A stretch of DNA of 62,184 bases from positions 1 through 62,184 of the forward strand of contig JAZPYO010000046.1 of NCBI GenBank assembly GCA_045544195.1, in the 5' to 3' direction. The DNA comes from RGIG7213 sp045544195 (lineage in GTDB: Bacteria; Bacillota; Clostridia; Oscillospirales; CAG-272). The notes beneath the pieces are model-generated. The model saw nothing but the letters and a program-made list of their open reading frames with translations. It ran no database searches and had not been told where the DNA came from. The position numbers and the translations under genes are program-made. The first letter of the stretch is position 1. Each line of letters starts with the position of its first letter. Below are positions 52,775-61,859 of this stretch, piece after piece.

Positions 52775-55771
52775 TCAGTTGTTGCCGCTAACCTCTTCGT
52801 ACGTCGGCAGACCGAATTCCTGACGCTTTCTTGAAAGCTCACTGTTTATGTTAATGATGTTATCAAGAAGTGCATCGACAGGATCAGTACCGTTATTGTA
52901 CGCATCCAGGAATGCGAAGTCAACGTAACGTGTTATAATATAGCCGCCGGGATATTCCGGTGTACCCTTGAGGTTCTGGAACTGAGCTTCAAGGTTTTTC
53001 ATTTCCGATGAGGTCCACGGCATGCTTCTGAGCGCTTCCATATTTGCTGTGTTGTATTTTGCAGCCATACCGATAAGCGCTTCGTACTGTCTTGCATATT
53101 CACTCTGTGCGGGGGCATCTGTCCACCACTTTATGAATTCCCATGCATCTGCTTTGACCTTTTCTGTTCTGTTTTCGTCAGCCATAAGGATAACTGCCGA
53201 AACGCTGCAAGGTACGGAATTGTTTATTTCACCCGTTTCAGCGTTTATAGTACCGGGAAGCGGAACAAATTCCCAAAGTCCTTTGATTTCCGTCGCATAT
53301 ATTGAGAACTGGTTATATGAAAGGTAATCTGCTATCGCGATAGGCATTTCACCCATTCTGAAGTATGTAGCCAGGTCGTATACACGGGGGAAGTTATATG
53401 AGGTAAAGAGGTCGCAAAGGCGCTTGAAGCAATCAAGCGAGGTATTGGAGTCTATATTGATCCTCATACCGTCATCCTTGTAAAGATCTTCATCAAGCTG
53501 ATACATGAATATCTGCAGACCGCCAAGGCTGGGCGTCATACCCATATCACGGTAGTTTGTCTGCAAATCGGGGATTATATCATAAAGATCGTCCCATGTT
53601 TTAGGAACCTCTATATCAAGCTCTGCAAATACGTCCTTGCGGTAGAACATCATAACGAAGCCGAGACGCTCGGGAACGCCGTAATATTCATCCTCACCTG
53701 TTTCGGGATTAGCGAGCTTAAGACCGACGAGAGTTTCGGGATTAAAGCGTTTCGTGTCTCCGACGTAATCGAAATAATCCTCGTACTGTGTCAAGGGCTC
53801 TATCGCATTACGTATAGCATAGTTAATAACATCTGCCTGACCTGTAGCAAGCGATATATCAGGACCTGTTCCGGCAAGAGTTGCAGGAAGCAGTGTACCT
53901 GCGGCAACCAGCTTAAGATTAACTGTAACAGGGCAGGATTTGTCTACAAGCTCACGCATAACCTGTGCTTCATCACGGCTCGTAGCTATCCATACCTCGA
54001 CAACAGAATCAGGGTCTACCTCAGTAGATGCACCCAAAGAGTTGTAATCCGTAACAAAGCTCTGGAAGAAAGCTCTGATCTCGAACCACAAGCTATCCCA
54101 AAAGCTTGCATTTGCATTCGGAAGCTCTGCTTCTGCAGGCTGAATGAGCAAGTAGTCGAGCGTCATAGGCTGGAGCTTTGTATTCATTATCCATGTACCG
54201 AGAGTACCGGAGTTCGCTTTGAGGTTATCAAGGTTTTTCGCTATCTCATCTTCGTCAGTACACATCTTATTGAGGATGAATATGATCTTTTCAAGAGTAG
54301 CGATGTTTTCAGCGGATTTACCGCCTGATATCTCAAGGAACATATTAACGATGGACTGAAGATCGTCTCTCGTCTTCTGCATAAGAAGGATCGTATCGTA
54401 GATCTGCTCAGCAAAGCCGTAGTCCATATTTTCGTCAGGTGTAGGACCTGTAATTCTCAATATGGAGTTGTATATATCGTTCATGTTCGAAAGCGATTCC
54501 TCACAACGACGCAAAGCATCGGAAAGATTACCGTATACTACTTCCAGACGGATGGTATATTCCTTACCCGCCTCCAGATAGAACTGGAGCGCTTTATCTC
54601 CGTTGTTCAAAGGATCAACTACCCAGTCATCAGAATAGTTGAATTGCAGGTAGCTTGCTTCATAGAACGGTATTTCGCCGTTTATCGTTATACGGCGTGA
54701 TACGTACAAGCCTGCAAGAGTGTTCTGAAGATATCTGGGAATTATATTGTACAAGCCAGACTGCTTGATAGCGTCAGCAGGTATCGTCCATTCGATCCAC
54801 TGACCTATATTCTGCCACTTGCTTCCGCCGATGGTATTCAGCTTTTGCTTTGCAGGATCCTGCGGCTCTGTTATAGGCGATGTTCTGTCGTTGAGTCCGT
54901 ATATTGTAAGATCCGATGTCTGAGTAGCAAACTCAGCTTGGATCTTATAGGAGTTAGACGGATCAACAGCGGGAAGACCGCTGTACTGAGCTATATATTC
55001 CTCGTAAGACAAGGGAGCCTTATACTGCTCTATCGTGATCTCGTACAGGTACATATCATTCATAACACCCTCAAGTGCTATTGTATGCTCACCTTTTTCG
55101 ATCACGAACAGGAAGGGCTCAACATGAAAGCCTGAGGAATCGCACAGATAGTATTTGCTCCATGCATATGTCTGAGATTTTTCGGGCTTCTTATCGTTGC
55201 CGTTGTGGTCCTTGACAAATGCAGGCGTGCCATTTTCATCAAACTCCTTATACTGATCCGCAAAGGCACGTGACATTTCAAAATAGTTAGCTTCCTTAAA
55301 AGGAACCTTGCCGTCTATTCTGAGCACACGCTCAATATTGGCAGTATTAGCGGATTGAGACGCATCCTCAACAGGTCTGTACACTAAATAAATGGCGTAG
55401 TAGCCTGTTGCTTCAACACTGAACTTCCAGGAAACCGTTCCTGCAGCGGGCGTAAAAAGTACATTTCCTTTTTCACCGTCCGGATCATCCAGCACAGACG
55501 CTTTGTCTTCTTCCGTACCGTATTCTTCATCTGCGGTAAAGGTGTAATCGGTAGCAGCGTTAATAGTAACAGAGCCGGTACCGTCCTTAATACCGAGGTT
55601 GTTGTTCTCCTGCAAATAATCGTAATACGTTTGTGCCTCAAGCAGCTCACGTACATCCTCGATGCTTGTAACCGTAGATGTACCTGTTGCAGCGCTTGAT
55701 GCCAAAGGCGTCACGACTGTAAGCAGGGCGAGAAAAACAATCAAGATTCTTGACAATTTTGATTTTCTCAT
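52775..55771 (-). CDS. Giant CUT1 solute-binding protein with N-terminal jelly-roll-like domains
   Basis: The start at 55771 is set by AGGAGGAAG 8 bases upstream. The 998-residue product is more than twice a normal binding protein. It has a signal peptide (about 1-28). Two beta-sandwich regions resembling CBM6/35-type modules follow (about 70-230 and 274-413, each ending with an IDGKVPF or INGEIPF-like strand and EANYF/EASYL). A helical segment spans about 440-575. The C-terminal solute-binding domain starts near 585 (VVEVWIATSRDEA, then GTGPDISLATGQADVINYA). No lipobox Cys is seen, so retention is probably by the helical part or a partner. Confidence 0.9.
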   Translation of the reverse strand: MRKSKLSRILIVFLALLTVVTPLASSAATGTSTVTSIEDVRELLEAQTYYDYLQENNNLGIKDGTGSVTINAATDYTFTADEEYGTEEDKASVLDDPDGEKGNVLFTPAAGTVSWKFSVEATGYYAIYLVYRPVEDASQSANTANIERVLRIDGKVPFKEANYFEMSRAFADQYKEFDENGTPAFVKDHNGNDKKPEKSQTYAWSKYYLCDSSGFHVEPFLFVIEKGEHTIALEGVMNDMYLYEITIEQYKAPLSYEEYIAQYSGLPAVDPSNSYKIQAEFATQTSDLTIYGLNDRTSPITEPQDPAKQKLNTIGGSKWQNIGQWIEWTIPADAIKQSGLYNIIPRYLQNTLAGLYVSRRITINGEIPFYEASYLQFNYSDDWVVDPLNNGDKALQFYLEAGKEYTIRLEVVYGNLSDALRRCEESLSNMNDIYNSILRITGPTPDENMDYGFAEQIYDTILLMQKTRDDLQSIVNMFLEISGGKSAENIATLEKIIFILNKMCTDEDEIAKNLDNLKANSGTLGTWIMNTKLQPMTLDYLLIQPAEAELPNANASFWDSLWFEIRAFFQSFVTDYNSLGASTEVDPDSVVEVWIATSRDEAQVMRELVDKSCPVTVNLKLVAAGTLLPATLAGTGPDISLATGQADVINYAIRNAIEPLTQYEDYFDYVGDTKRFNPETLVGLKLANPETGEDEYYGVPERLGFVMMFYRKDVFAELDIEVPKTWDDLYDIIPDLQTNYRDMGMTPSLGGLQIFMYQLDEDLYKDDGMRINIDSNTSLDCFKRLCDLFTSYNFPRVYDLATYFRMGEMPIAIADYLSYNQFSIYATEIKGLWEFVPLPGTINAETGEINNSVPCSVSAVILMADENRTEKVKADAWEFIKWWTDAPAQSEYARQYEALIGMAAKYNTANMEALRSMPWTSSEMKNLEAQFQNLKGTPEYPGGYIITRYVDFAFLDAYNNGTDPVDALLDNIININSELSRKRQEFGLPTYEEVSGNN

Positions 55772-55873
55772 TGGGTGCTTCCTCCTGTGAAAATAAACTG
55801 AAAACAAGTATTGATCTGAGTGATTTGGCGAACACATTCCGCCGTCGATTTTGCCGTTTTCATATTTTATAAT

Positions 55874-55902
55874 ATAATAACATAGAAATTCGTTGTTGTC
55901 AA
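55874..55902 (-). promoter_or_regulatory. Promoter of the CUT1/DUF5696 operon
   Basis: TTGACA (55897-55902) and TATTAT (55874-55879) are 17 bp apart on the minus strand, leaving a leader of about 95 bases. Confidence 0.82.
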
Positions 55903-56356
55903 GTGCGGTTTTTGTGTCATATAGCGACATTCACCGCCTTAAACACCGTTTTTTTGCCCTCAAAAATCCGACCTTGAAGGGTAAAAACCGAGCAGATGCA
56001 AGAGAGTTGTTTTTAAGTTTTTTAAACAGATTTTTTGTTAAATTAAATTTACCTTTGCTTTGTTCATTTTGATTTCATTTCACTTAGCACATCGTAAAAA
56101 GAACTGTATTTCATTAAAAATACGTAAAATTTCTTTATCTGCAAAACTTTGTTATACATTTGAGTAAATTTAATTTACTATGTTAAAAGGCATTTTTTTT
56201 AACATTCTCATCCGGATCAATAGCTTTTTGTGCAACATCAACAAAATTCCAATAAAAATTTCTACACAGCTTTTTGAGGTCAATTTATTGAAGCTTTCGT
56301 TTATTTCATTTAAAAAGTCTTCACTTATCTCCTTTGTAATATTTTTTCGATACCTA
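55903..56356. other. Divergent control region with two AT palindromes
   Basis: About 450 bp without a supported gene separate the operon promoter from the GNAT promoter. It holds TAAATT-A-AATTTA at 56039-56051 and GTAAATT-T-AATTTAC at 56164-56178. A 9-bp stem with arms ATGTTAAAA/TTTTAACAT lies at 56180-56205. These are candidate operators. A short AT-rich open frame near 56180 is not convincing. Confidence 0.5.
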
Positions 56357-56385
56357 TTTACATATTAACAATTCAGGAGTATAAT
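56357..56385 (+). promoter_or_regulatory. Promoter of the GNAT gene
   Basis: TTTACA (56357-56362) and TATAAT (56380-56385) are 17 bp apart. The predicted start of transcription near 56392 rules out the in-frame ATG at 56392 as a normal start. Confidence 0.75.
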
Positions 56386-56421
56386 GTAGATATGGCAAAA
56401 ATACTCAACGAGGTCAACACT

Positions 56422-57012
56422 ATGAAAAGCTCTATTATTAAAAAGTGCTTCAAAAGGATACCCACATTACAGACCGAACGTCTTATCCTGCGTAAATTAT
56501 CCGTATCAGACTATAACGATATGTACGAATATACGCACATAGAATCAGTGACCGATTATGTAACATGGTATCCGCATCCCGACCGAGATTATACAAAGCA
56601 ATATCTGCAGATCGTTCAGGAGCAGTACCGCAACGGTGAATTTTTTGATTGGGCAGTAATTCTTCGTTCTGAAAACAAAATGATCGGAACATGCGGCTTT
56701 ACCTCATTTGATACACAGCATAATTGCGGTGAGATCGGATACGTAATAAACCCCGCGTATGCATATCACAGCTATGCGACTGAGGCGGCAAAAGAAGTTA
56801 TCCGATTTGGATTTCTGAATCTCAATCTGCACAGAATATATGCACGGTATATGGACGGTAATACCGCAAGCCGACGTGTTATGGATAAGTGCGGTATGAT
56901 ATACGAGGGCTGTGCAAGATCAAGCATGCTCGTTAAGGACAAATACAGAAATATTCACACCTGCTCGATCATCAGCGATGAATTTATACGAATGTATACA
57001 CGAAATCAATGA
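56422..57012 (+). CDS. GNAT acetyltransferase (RimJ/RimL type)
   Basis: The 196-residue protein has the RimJ/RimL pattern: LQTERLILRKLSVSDY, an acetyl-CoA-binding segment with EIGYVINPAYAYHSYATEA, and RIYARYMDGNTASRRVMDKCG. It would N-acetylate a protein terminus or small amine. The start at 56422 has GAGGTC 7 bases upstream. Confidence 0.9.
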   Translation: MKSSIIKKCFKRIPTLQTERLILRKLSVSDYNDMYEYTHIESVTDYVTWYPHPDRDYTKQYLQIVQEQYRNGEFFDWAVILRSENKMIGTCGFTSFDTQHNCGEIGYVINPAYAYHSYATEAAKEVIRFGFLNLNLHRIYARYMDGNTASRRVMDKCGMIYEGCARSSMLVKDKYRNIHTCSIISDEFIRMYTRNQ

Positions 57013-57027
57013 ATTCTAATAAATGCA

Positions 57028-57058
57028 AAAGGACTGTTGCTTTGCGCAACAGTCCTTT
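57028..57058. terminator. Terminator between the GNAT and PurF-like genes
   Basis: A perfect 13-bp stem AAAGGACTGTTGC with its complement (57028-57040 and 57046-57058) closes a 5-base loop between convergent genes. Confidence 0.88.
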
Positions 57059-57072
57059 GATCGTTCGATCAA

Positions 57073-58479
57073 TCATTTTTTTCCGCTCCAGCAATATGTG
57101 CAAAGCTTATCTTCGGGCATACCTGTAGCGCCTATCATATCGTCAAGGCGATGATAGCGTAATGTTGTAAAATGAAGCTTGGCGCATATTGCCTGAACCA
57201 TTTTTTCATATTTTTCAGACTCGGGATCCGTATATTCCTTTATAGTTTCCTCGCTTGCTGTACCACCCTCAAGCTCATTTATCACACGGCGTGTAATAAG
57301 CTCCATTTCCGATGTCGATCTTGAAAAATTAAGATATTTACAGCTATATAATAGCGGAGGACATCCGACTCTTATGTGTACCTCTCTCGCGCCGCTTTCG
57401 TACAGGAACTCCGTAGTTTCACTAAGCTGTGTACCTCTTACTATCGAATCGTCTATCAGTAAAAGGCTTTTTCCGCTTATCAACTCGTGTATCGGTATCA
57501 GCTTCATCTTAGCTATAAGATTTCGCTTCACCTGTGTTGGAGGCATAAACGATCTGGGCCATGTTGGAGTATATTTAATAAACGGACGGGCAAACGGTAT
57601 TCCCGATTCGGTAGCATATCCGACAGCGTGAGCAATACCCGAATCAGGTATTCCGGCAACTATATCAGGCTTTACGTTATCACGTCTTGCCAAGCGGCTT
57701 CCGCATTTATACCGAACCTTTTCAACGCTTATGCCCTCGTATGACGACGACGGATAACCGTAATATATCCACAAAAACGTACATATCTTCATCTTGTCCC
57801 CCGCGGGAATTAAGGTTTTTACGCCATCCGGAGTCATAACGACAACCTCTCCGGGCCCCAACTGCTTGTACTGCTTATATCCCAGATTAAGAAAAGCGAA
57901 GCTTTCAAAGCTTGCACAGTATCCGTCTTCCCTTTCGCCAATATCTATAGGAGTTCTTCCGAGCTTATCACGGGCTGCGTAAACTCCCTTTTCGGTCAAT
58001 ATCAGCATACTTAACGATCCGTCGATCATTTCCTGTGCATAGCGGATGCCGTCAATAAAATTATCCTTTTGATTTATTATTGCGGCAACAAGCTCCGTCT
58101 GGTTTATCTCGCCCGTTCTCATTACAAAGAAATGGGCATTATCCTTCATTATTTGTTCGGTTATTTCTTTTATATTATTTATTTTACCGATAGTAGTGAT
58201 CGCAAATATACCGTGATGCGATTTTACGAGTATAGGCTGAGGCTCATAATCGGAAATACATCCTATTCCCATATTTCCCTTCATAGAATTGGACTCTGAT
58301 GCAAATTTTGTCCTGAAAGGTGCGTTCTCAATATTATGTATGGCTCTGTCAAATCCGCTGTCAACGCCGTATGTTGCCATACCTGCACGTCTTGTTCCCA
58401 AATGAGAATGATAGTCCGTACCGTAGAAAAGATCAAACACACAATCCTCTTTTGAAACGACTCCAAAAAAACCGCCCAT
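57073..58479 (-). CDS. Amidophosphoribosyltransferase paralogue lacking the nucleophilic Cys
   Basis: The start at 58479 (GGGG 9 bases upstream) gives a 468-residue protein beginning MGGFFGVV. PurF enzymes normally expose a Cys right after the initiator or propeptide (CGVFG); here that position is Gly. The glutaminase nucleophile is therefore absent. The phosphoribosyltransferase half keeps the PRPP motif LLIDDSIVRGTQ near 340-352 and PDIVAGIPDSG. Cysteines near the end (CPPLLYSC and CTYCW) may bind an iron-sulfur cluster, as in B. subtilis PurF. It could use free ammonia or have another role. It stands alone, away from purine genes. Confidence 0.85.
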   Translation of the reverse strand: MGGFFGVVSKEDCVFDLFYGTDYHSHLGTRRAGMATYGVDSGFDRAIHNIENAPFRTKFASESNSMKGNMGIGCISDYEPQPILVKSHHGIFAITTIGKINNIKEITEQIMKDNAHFFVMRTGEINQTELVAAIINQKDNFIDGIRYAQEMIDGSLSMLILTEKGVYAARDKLGRTPIDIGEREDGYCASFESFAFLNLGYKQYKQLGPGEVVVMTPDGVKTLIPAGDKMKICTFLWIYYGYPSSSYEGISVEKVRYKCGSRLARRDNVKPDIVAGIPDSGIAHAVGYATESGIPFARPFIKYTPTWPRSFMPPTQVKRNLIAKMKLIPIHELISGKSLLLIDDSIVRGTQLSETTEFLYESGAREVHIRVGCPPLLYSCKYLNFSRSTSEMELITRRVINELEGGTASEETIKEYTDPESEKYEKMVQAICAKLHFTTLRYHRLDDMIGATGMPEDKLCTYCWSGKK

Positions 58480-58514
58480 ATCCTTCACCCCACTGTAACT
58501 GTATTGATAGGTTA

Positions 58515-58543
58515 ATTATATATTCTCTTTATTAAAAAGTCAA
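58515..58543 (-). promoter_or_regulatory. Promoter of the PurF-like gene
   Basis: TTGACT (58538-58543) and TATAAT (58515-58520) are 17 bp apart on the minus strand. Confidence 0.82.
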
Positions 58544-58606
58544 CCGATATTGAATTATTTTTTAAATTGTTTTTATCATTTGCATTTTTACACAGCCGAA
58601 CGAAAA

Positions 58607-58638
58607 ATCCCGTCTGCCGTACTGTCGGCAAACGGGAT
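58607..58638 (-). terminator. Terminator of the sigma/secreted-protein cluster
   Basis: A 13-bp stem with one mismatch (ATCCCGTcTGCCG with its complement, 58607-58619 and 58626-58638) ends in a U run on the minus strand. Confidence 0.82.
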
Positions 58639-58649
58639 ATAATGCTTTC

Positions 58650-59048
58650 TCAACCGTGGCAGGATGCGGTTCTGGTTGTTGATATGAGCTCTTTACTTTC
58701 AACGTAATCGCACGAAGAACGTGAGCATGCGATCGTTTCATATGTATAAACGGTGCATTTCGGTGAATCCGTATATGCGTTATGGTGCGTTATAGTGCTG
58801 TAGCTCGATTCAAGCTTGTGGCCGAAGATGCAGAGAATACCGCGTGCAGAATTTGCATTTTCACTTCCGTACACAAGGTAATCAGCGATCATTTGCTTTT
58901 TTTCATAGCTGAAATTTCCGGTTACGGTAACCTCAATACCGTTTCCGTAATCAAACGTAGCATCAGATACATCAGATGCAAACGTGTTGAGCGAAAAACC
59001 GCTCAATGCCATAGTAACTGCAGTTGCTAAAGAAAGAAATTTTTTCAT
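58650..59048 (-). CDS. Small secreted Cys/His-rich protein
   Basis: The 132-residue protein has a signal peptide (about 1-25). Its mature part carries a regular set of possible metal or disulfide ligands: C73 and H77 (CIFGHK), H88/H89, C98, C108, C113 and C130/H131 near the end. The spacing resembles a small zinc or disulfide fold seen in secreted Clostridia proteins next to ECF sigma factors. It lies 29 bp after the putative anti-sigma gene, so it is likely an output or signal of that system. Function unknown. Confidence 0.65.
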   Translation of the reverse strand: MKKFLSLATAVTMALSGFSLNTFASDVSDATFDYGNGIEVTVTGNFSYEKKQMIADYLVYGSENANSARGILCIFGHKLESSYSTITHHNAYTDSPKCTVYTYETIACSRSSCDYVESKELISTTRTASCHG

Positions 59049-59077
59049 TTTTTACCTCTCTTATATTTTTTTTGCAC

Positions 59078-59902
59078 TTAATCAATGCTTCTTAATACGT
59101 TAAGAATGATATCGTCCACTCCGTGCTCATCCGGAGCCTGCAGAATGTATGATGCACCGCCGTAATTGAACATTCCCTGAATGTGCCCGGCAACCTCGCA
59201 ATAGCCAACTCTATGGCCGCCTACATTTTTTTGTACGGCAATCTGATCGATCGGCTCTGTAGCAGGATTATGAACTTTTATCATATACAGATCGTCGTTA
59301 TATTTATAAAAAACACTCACTTCATAATGATCGCCCATATTTGCAACGAGTCCGCGGGTATATACACAGCCGCTTGGCAATTCTTCAGGCAGAAGCAGAC
59401 CGTCACAGTGACCGCTTTTCATGATCTCCTGCATTGAATCGTATTCTTTAACTTCATACGGAATGAAAAGATCTACATCCGTATCAAGACCTACCGTCGT
59501 TCCCTTAGCAAGTCCGAAATAGTCGTTTTTGGATATTTTTGAGAAAAGATATACCCCACTGGTAACGCTCAACGCAAGGATACCTGCTATAAGCGCGACT
59601 GCTACGGCTATTCTCCACGGCTTTGCAAACACCCTTTTGCCCTTAATACCGTTCTGTGCGAAGGTCTCGGAAAGTGCCGCCTTTTTGACCTTTGAAAAAT
59701 CAAGCGTAAAGTCGGGATCGTCGCATTTAAGCTCCAACAGCATATCAACGCATTCTTCTATAAGATCATAATCTCTTTTATCGTACCGGGAAGCTTCTTC
59801 CACTTCCAATATATGCTCAATAACAGTTATTAATTCCTTATCGCTTGATATTTTTTGTGTTTTTTCATATTCTGCAAGCTTTGACTCTAATTTTGAATAC
59901 AT
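59078..59902 (-). CDS. Membrane-anchored putative anti-sigma factor (DUF4367-like)
   Basis: The 274-residue protein has a cytosolic N-terminus of about 95 residues, rich in acidic helices, as in anti-sigma domains. One membrane helix follows (about 96-120), then an extracellular domain resembling DUF4367 (PEELPSGCVYTRGLV, later YCEVAGHIQGMFNYGGASYIL). It lies 114 bp downstream of the ECF sigma gene, as expected for a sigma/anti-sigma pair. No zinc-finger HxxxCxxC motif is seen, so it is not a ZAS-type factor. Confidence 0.7.
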   Translation of the reverse strand: MYSKLESKLAEYEKTQKISSDKELITVIEHILEVEEASRYDKRDYDLIEECVDMLLELKCDDPDFTLDFSKVKKAALSETFAQNGIKGKRVFAKPWRIAVAVALIAGILALSVTSGVYLFSKISKNDYFGLAKGTTVGLDTDVDLFIPYEVKEYDSMQEIMKSGHCDGLLLPEELPSGCVYTRGLVANMGDHYEVSVFYKYNDDLYMIKVHNPATEPIDQIAVQKNVGGHRVGYCEVAGHIQGMFNYGGASYILQAPDEHGVDDIILNVLRSID

Positions 59903-60016
59903 ACGATCCCTCCTTTCTGATATATTCGCCGTTAATGTAAAATAATTATATCTTTAGTAATCCCTACACTATATATCTGTCCTGAAAAATGTAAAATAGC
60001 GGTTTTTAATATAAAA

Positions 60017-60532
60017 TTAATTATTTATTTTCCTTATTTCCATCCTTATCTGCTTTTTCAGCTTTCTAAGTCTCAACCGTACGGAAGAATATGGAACACC
60101 CGTTACCTCTGATATACGCTCGATCGTCATTTTTTCTATGAATCTGTATACGAACAACTGCCTATATTCATCTGTCAGATGACTTTGTATTCTCTCATAA
60201 TATTCCTCAATTGAAATATAGAAATACTCGTCATAGCTTACCGCTCTGTTAAGCCCGCCTTCCTCATAAGCCTGATCTATGGATTGATTGTTGTCGTAAT
60301 ACTTCTTTTCCCGCCTCATTGCAGTTTTTATACAATTATCGGCTATTCGGTAAAGATAAGGACGTACGTCGGTCTCAGTGTCAATAGTATTCCACTTTAT
60401 ATAAAGTATTTTGAACACATCGTTCACTACTTCCTCGGATAACTCTTTATTTGAAAGCTTAAGATAACAATACTTGTATAACTGCTCTGAATATTTGCTG
60501 AATATTTTCTCAAAAAGCTTTTCATCAAACAC
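60017..60532 (-). CDS. ECF-type RNA polymerase sigma factor
   Basis: The 171-residue protein has sigma region 2 (about 10-75: YCYLKLSNKELSEEVVNDVF) and region 4 (about 115-165: YRQLFVYRFIEKMTIERISEVTGVPYSSVRLRLRKLKK). No regions 1 or 3 are present. The GTG at 60532 is the start. It lies 55 bp after the transporter gene and is followed by its putative anti-sigma factor. Its target promoter is unknown. Confidence 0.9.
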   Translation of the reverse strand: MFDEKLFEKIFSKYSEQLYKYCYLKLSNKELSEEVVNDVFKILYIKWNTIDTETDVRPYLYRIADNCIKTAMRREKKYYDNNQSIDQAYEEGGLNRAVSYDEYFYISIEEYYERIQSHLTDEYRQLFVYRFIEKMTIERISEVTGVPYSSVRLRLRKLKKQIRMEIRKINN

Positions 60533-60587
60533 TTTTTCCGACCACTCCTTTCATACAGATTTAATTATGCCGAAGACTCACAAATGC

Positions 60588-61859
60588 TTACGCACCGTAG
60601 AATATCCACAGATATATGTAAGCGGGAATTATCGCCGCCAATGTAAACGGAATACCGATCTTGAAGAAATCCGAATTCTTCACCGTACATCCGTCCTTAC
60701 GCAATATACCGATACCTGTAATATTCGCAGAAGCACCTATCGGTGTGCAGTTACCGCCAAGCGTTGCCCCTGAAAGCAATCCGAAATACAGAAGCGTCGG
60801 ATCTGCTCCGACAGCAGCGGCAAGACCGCCTATAACAGGTATCATCGTAGCAACGTACGGTATATTATCAATAAATGCTGAAATAACAACAGACGCCCAG
60901 ACTATAACGGTATAAAGGAAAAATACATTACCGCCGCCCGCCTTTGCAAGAAGGTCTGCAGCAGCTTTGATAACTCCCTGCTCCGTTATACCGCCAAGCA
61001 TCAGGAACAAGCCGAGCAAAAGACCGATGGTCTGAAAATCTATTTCCTTTATGGGATCTATCACTGCTGAAAAGCTCTTTTTAGTAATAAGGCTGTATAT
61101 CATACCTATAACGAACAGCATACAGCATATAGCGCCGTTTATAACGGAGGGCTTTTCGGGAACAAACGATATTACTATCAACGCCAAAATCGCCTCGCAC
61201 AGAAGCATCGTGGGAACATAGTCTGTAACCTTTGTTCTTTCCGCGTTGTGCGGTATAGGCGCTTTTTCCTTGCGGAAAAGAAAAGCGAGTATCAACGCAG
61301 AGAAAACTGCACCAAGCTCAACAGCGAAGAATATACCGGGCTTGCCCTGATACCAGAAAAAGTCCATAAAGCTCATATCAAGAGCAGAGCCGAGCATTAT
61401 GGCGGTAGTATCGCCCACAAGTGTTGCCGCGCCCTGCAAATTTGACGATACGGCAATAGCGATAATAAACGGCACGGGATTTACTTTTAACTTTTTGCAT
61501 ATTTCAAGAGCGACAGGAGCAACCATAAGCACTGTGGCAACATTATCAACGAAAGCAGATATTAAACCCGCAAACAACGCCATGGCAACTGCCGCTATCT
61601 GAATATTCGGCACCTTTTCCATTATCAGATCGGCAAGCAGCTCAGGCATTTTACTTTCAACAAACAGCGCAACAAGCCCCATCGTGCCGGCTATCATCAA
61701 AATTACGTTAAAATCTATCGCAGGAAGTATTTTTTCTATCGGAAGCATTCCGCTTACTATAAATATCAAGCCCGATCCTATTGCAATATACGGGCGGTAT
61801 TTGCTGAACACAAGCATAAGAATGTATGTCACAGCAAACAGCACAAGCGCAGGTATCAT
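60588..61859 (-). CDS. ArsB/SLC13-type ion transporter
   Basis: The 423-residue protein has about 11 membrane segments and the pseudo-twofold substrate loops of the ion transporter superfamily: FVDNVATVLM and SNLQGAATLVGD in the first half, FIDNIPYVATMIP and GNCTPIGASANI in the second. The family includes arsenite exporters, Na+/H+ antiporters (NhaD) and dicarboxylate carriers; the substrate is not decided here. It has an AGAGGAAA site. No ars genes are nearby. Confidence 0.85.
   Translation of the reverse strand: MIPALVLFAVTYILMLVFSKYRPYIAIGSGLIFIVSGMLPIEKILPAIDFNVILMIAGTMGLVALFVESKMPELLADLIMEKVPNIQIAAVAMALFAGLISAFVDNVATVLMVAPVALEICKKLKVNPVPFIIAIAVSSNLQGAATLVGDTTAIMLGSALDMSFMDFFWYQGKPGIFFAVELGAVFSALILAFLFRKEKAPIPHNAERTKVTDYVPTMLLCEAILALIVISFVPEKPSVINGAICCMLFVIGMIYSLITKKSFSAVIDPIKEIDFQTIGLLLGLFLMLGGITEQGVIKAAADLLAKAGGGNVFFLYTVIVWASVVISAFIDNIPYVATMIPVIGGLAAAVGADPTLLYFGLLSGATLGGNCTPIGASANITGIGILRKDGCTVKNSDFFKIGIPFTLAAIIPAYIYLWIFYGA

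Noticed and set aside
56180..56368. AT-rich plus-strand frame of 62 codons before the GNAT gene
   Set aside because: No ribosome binding site, biased composition only, and it overlaps the predicted control region.
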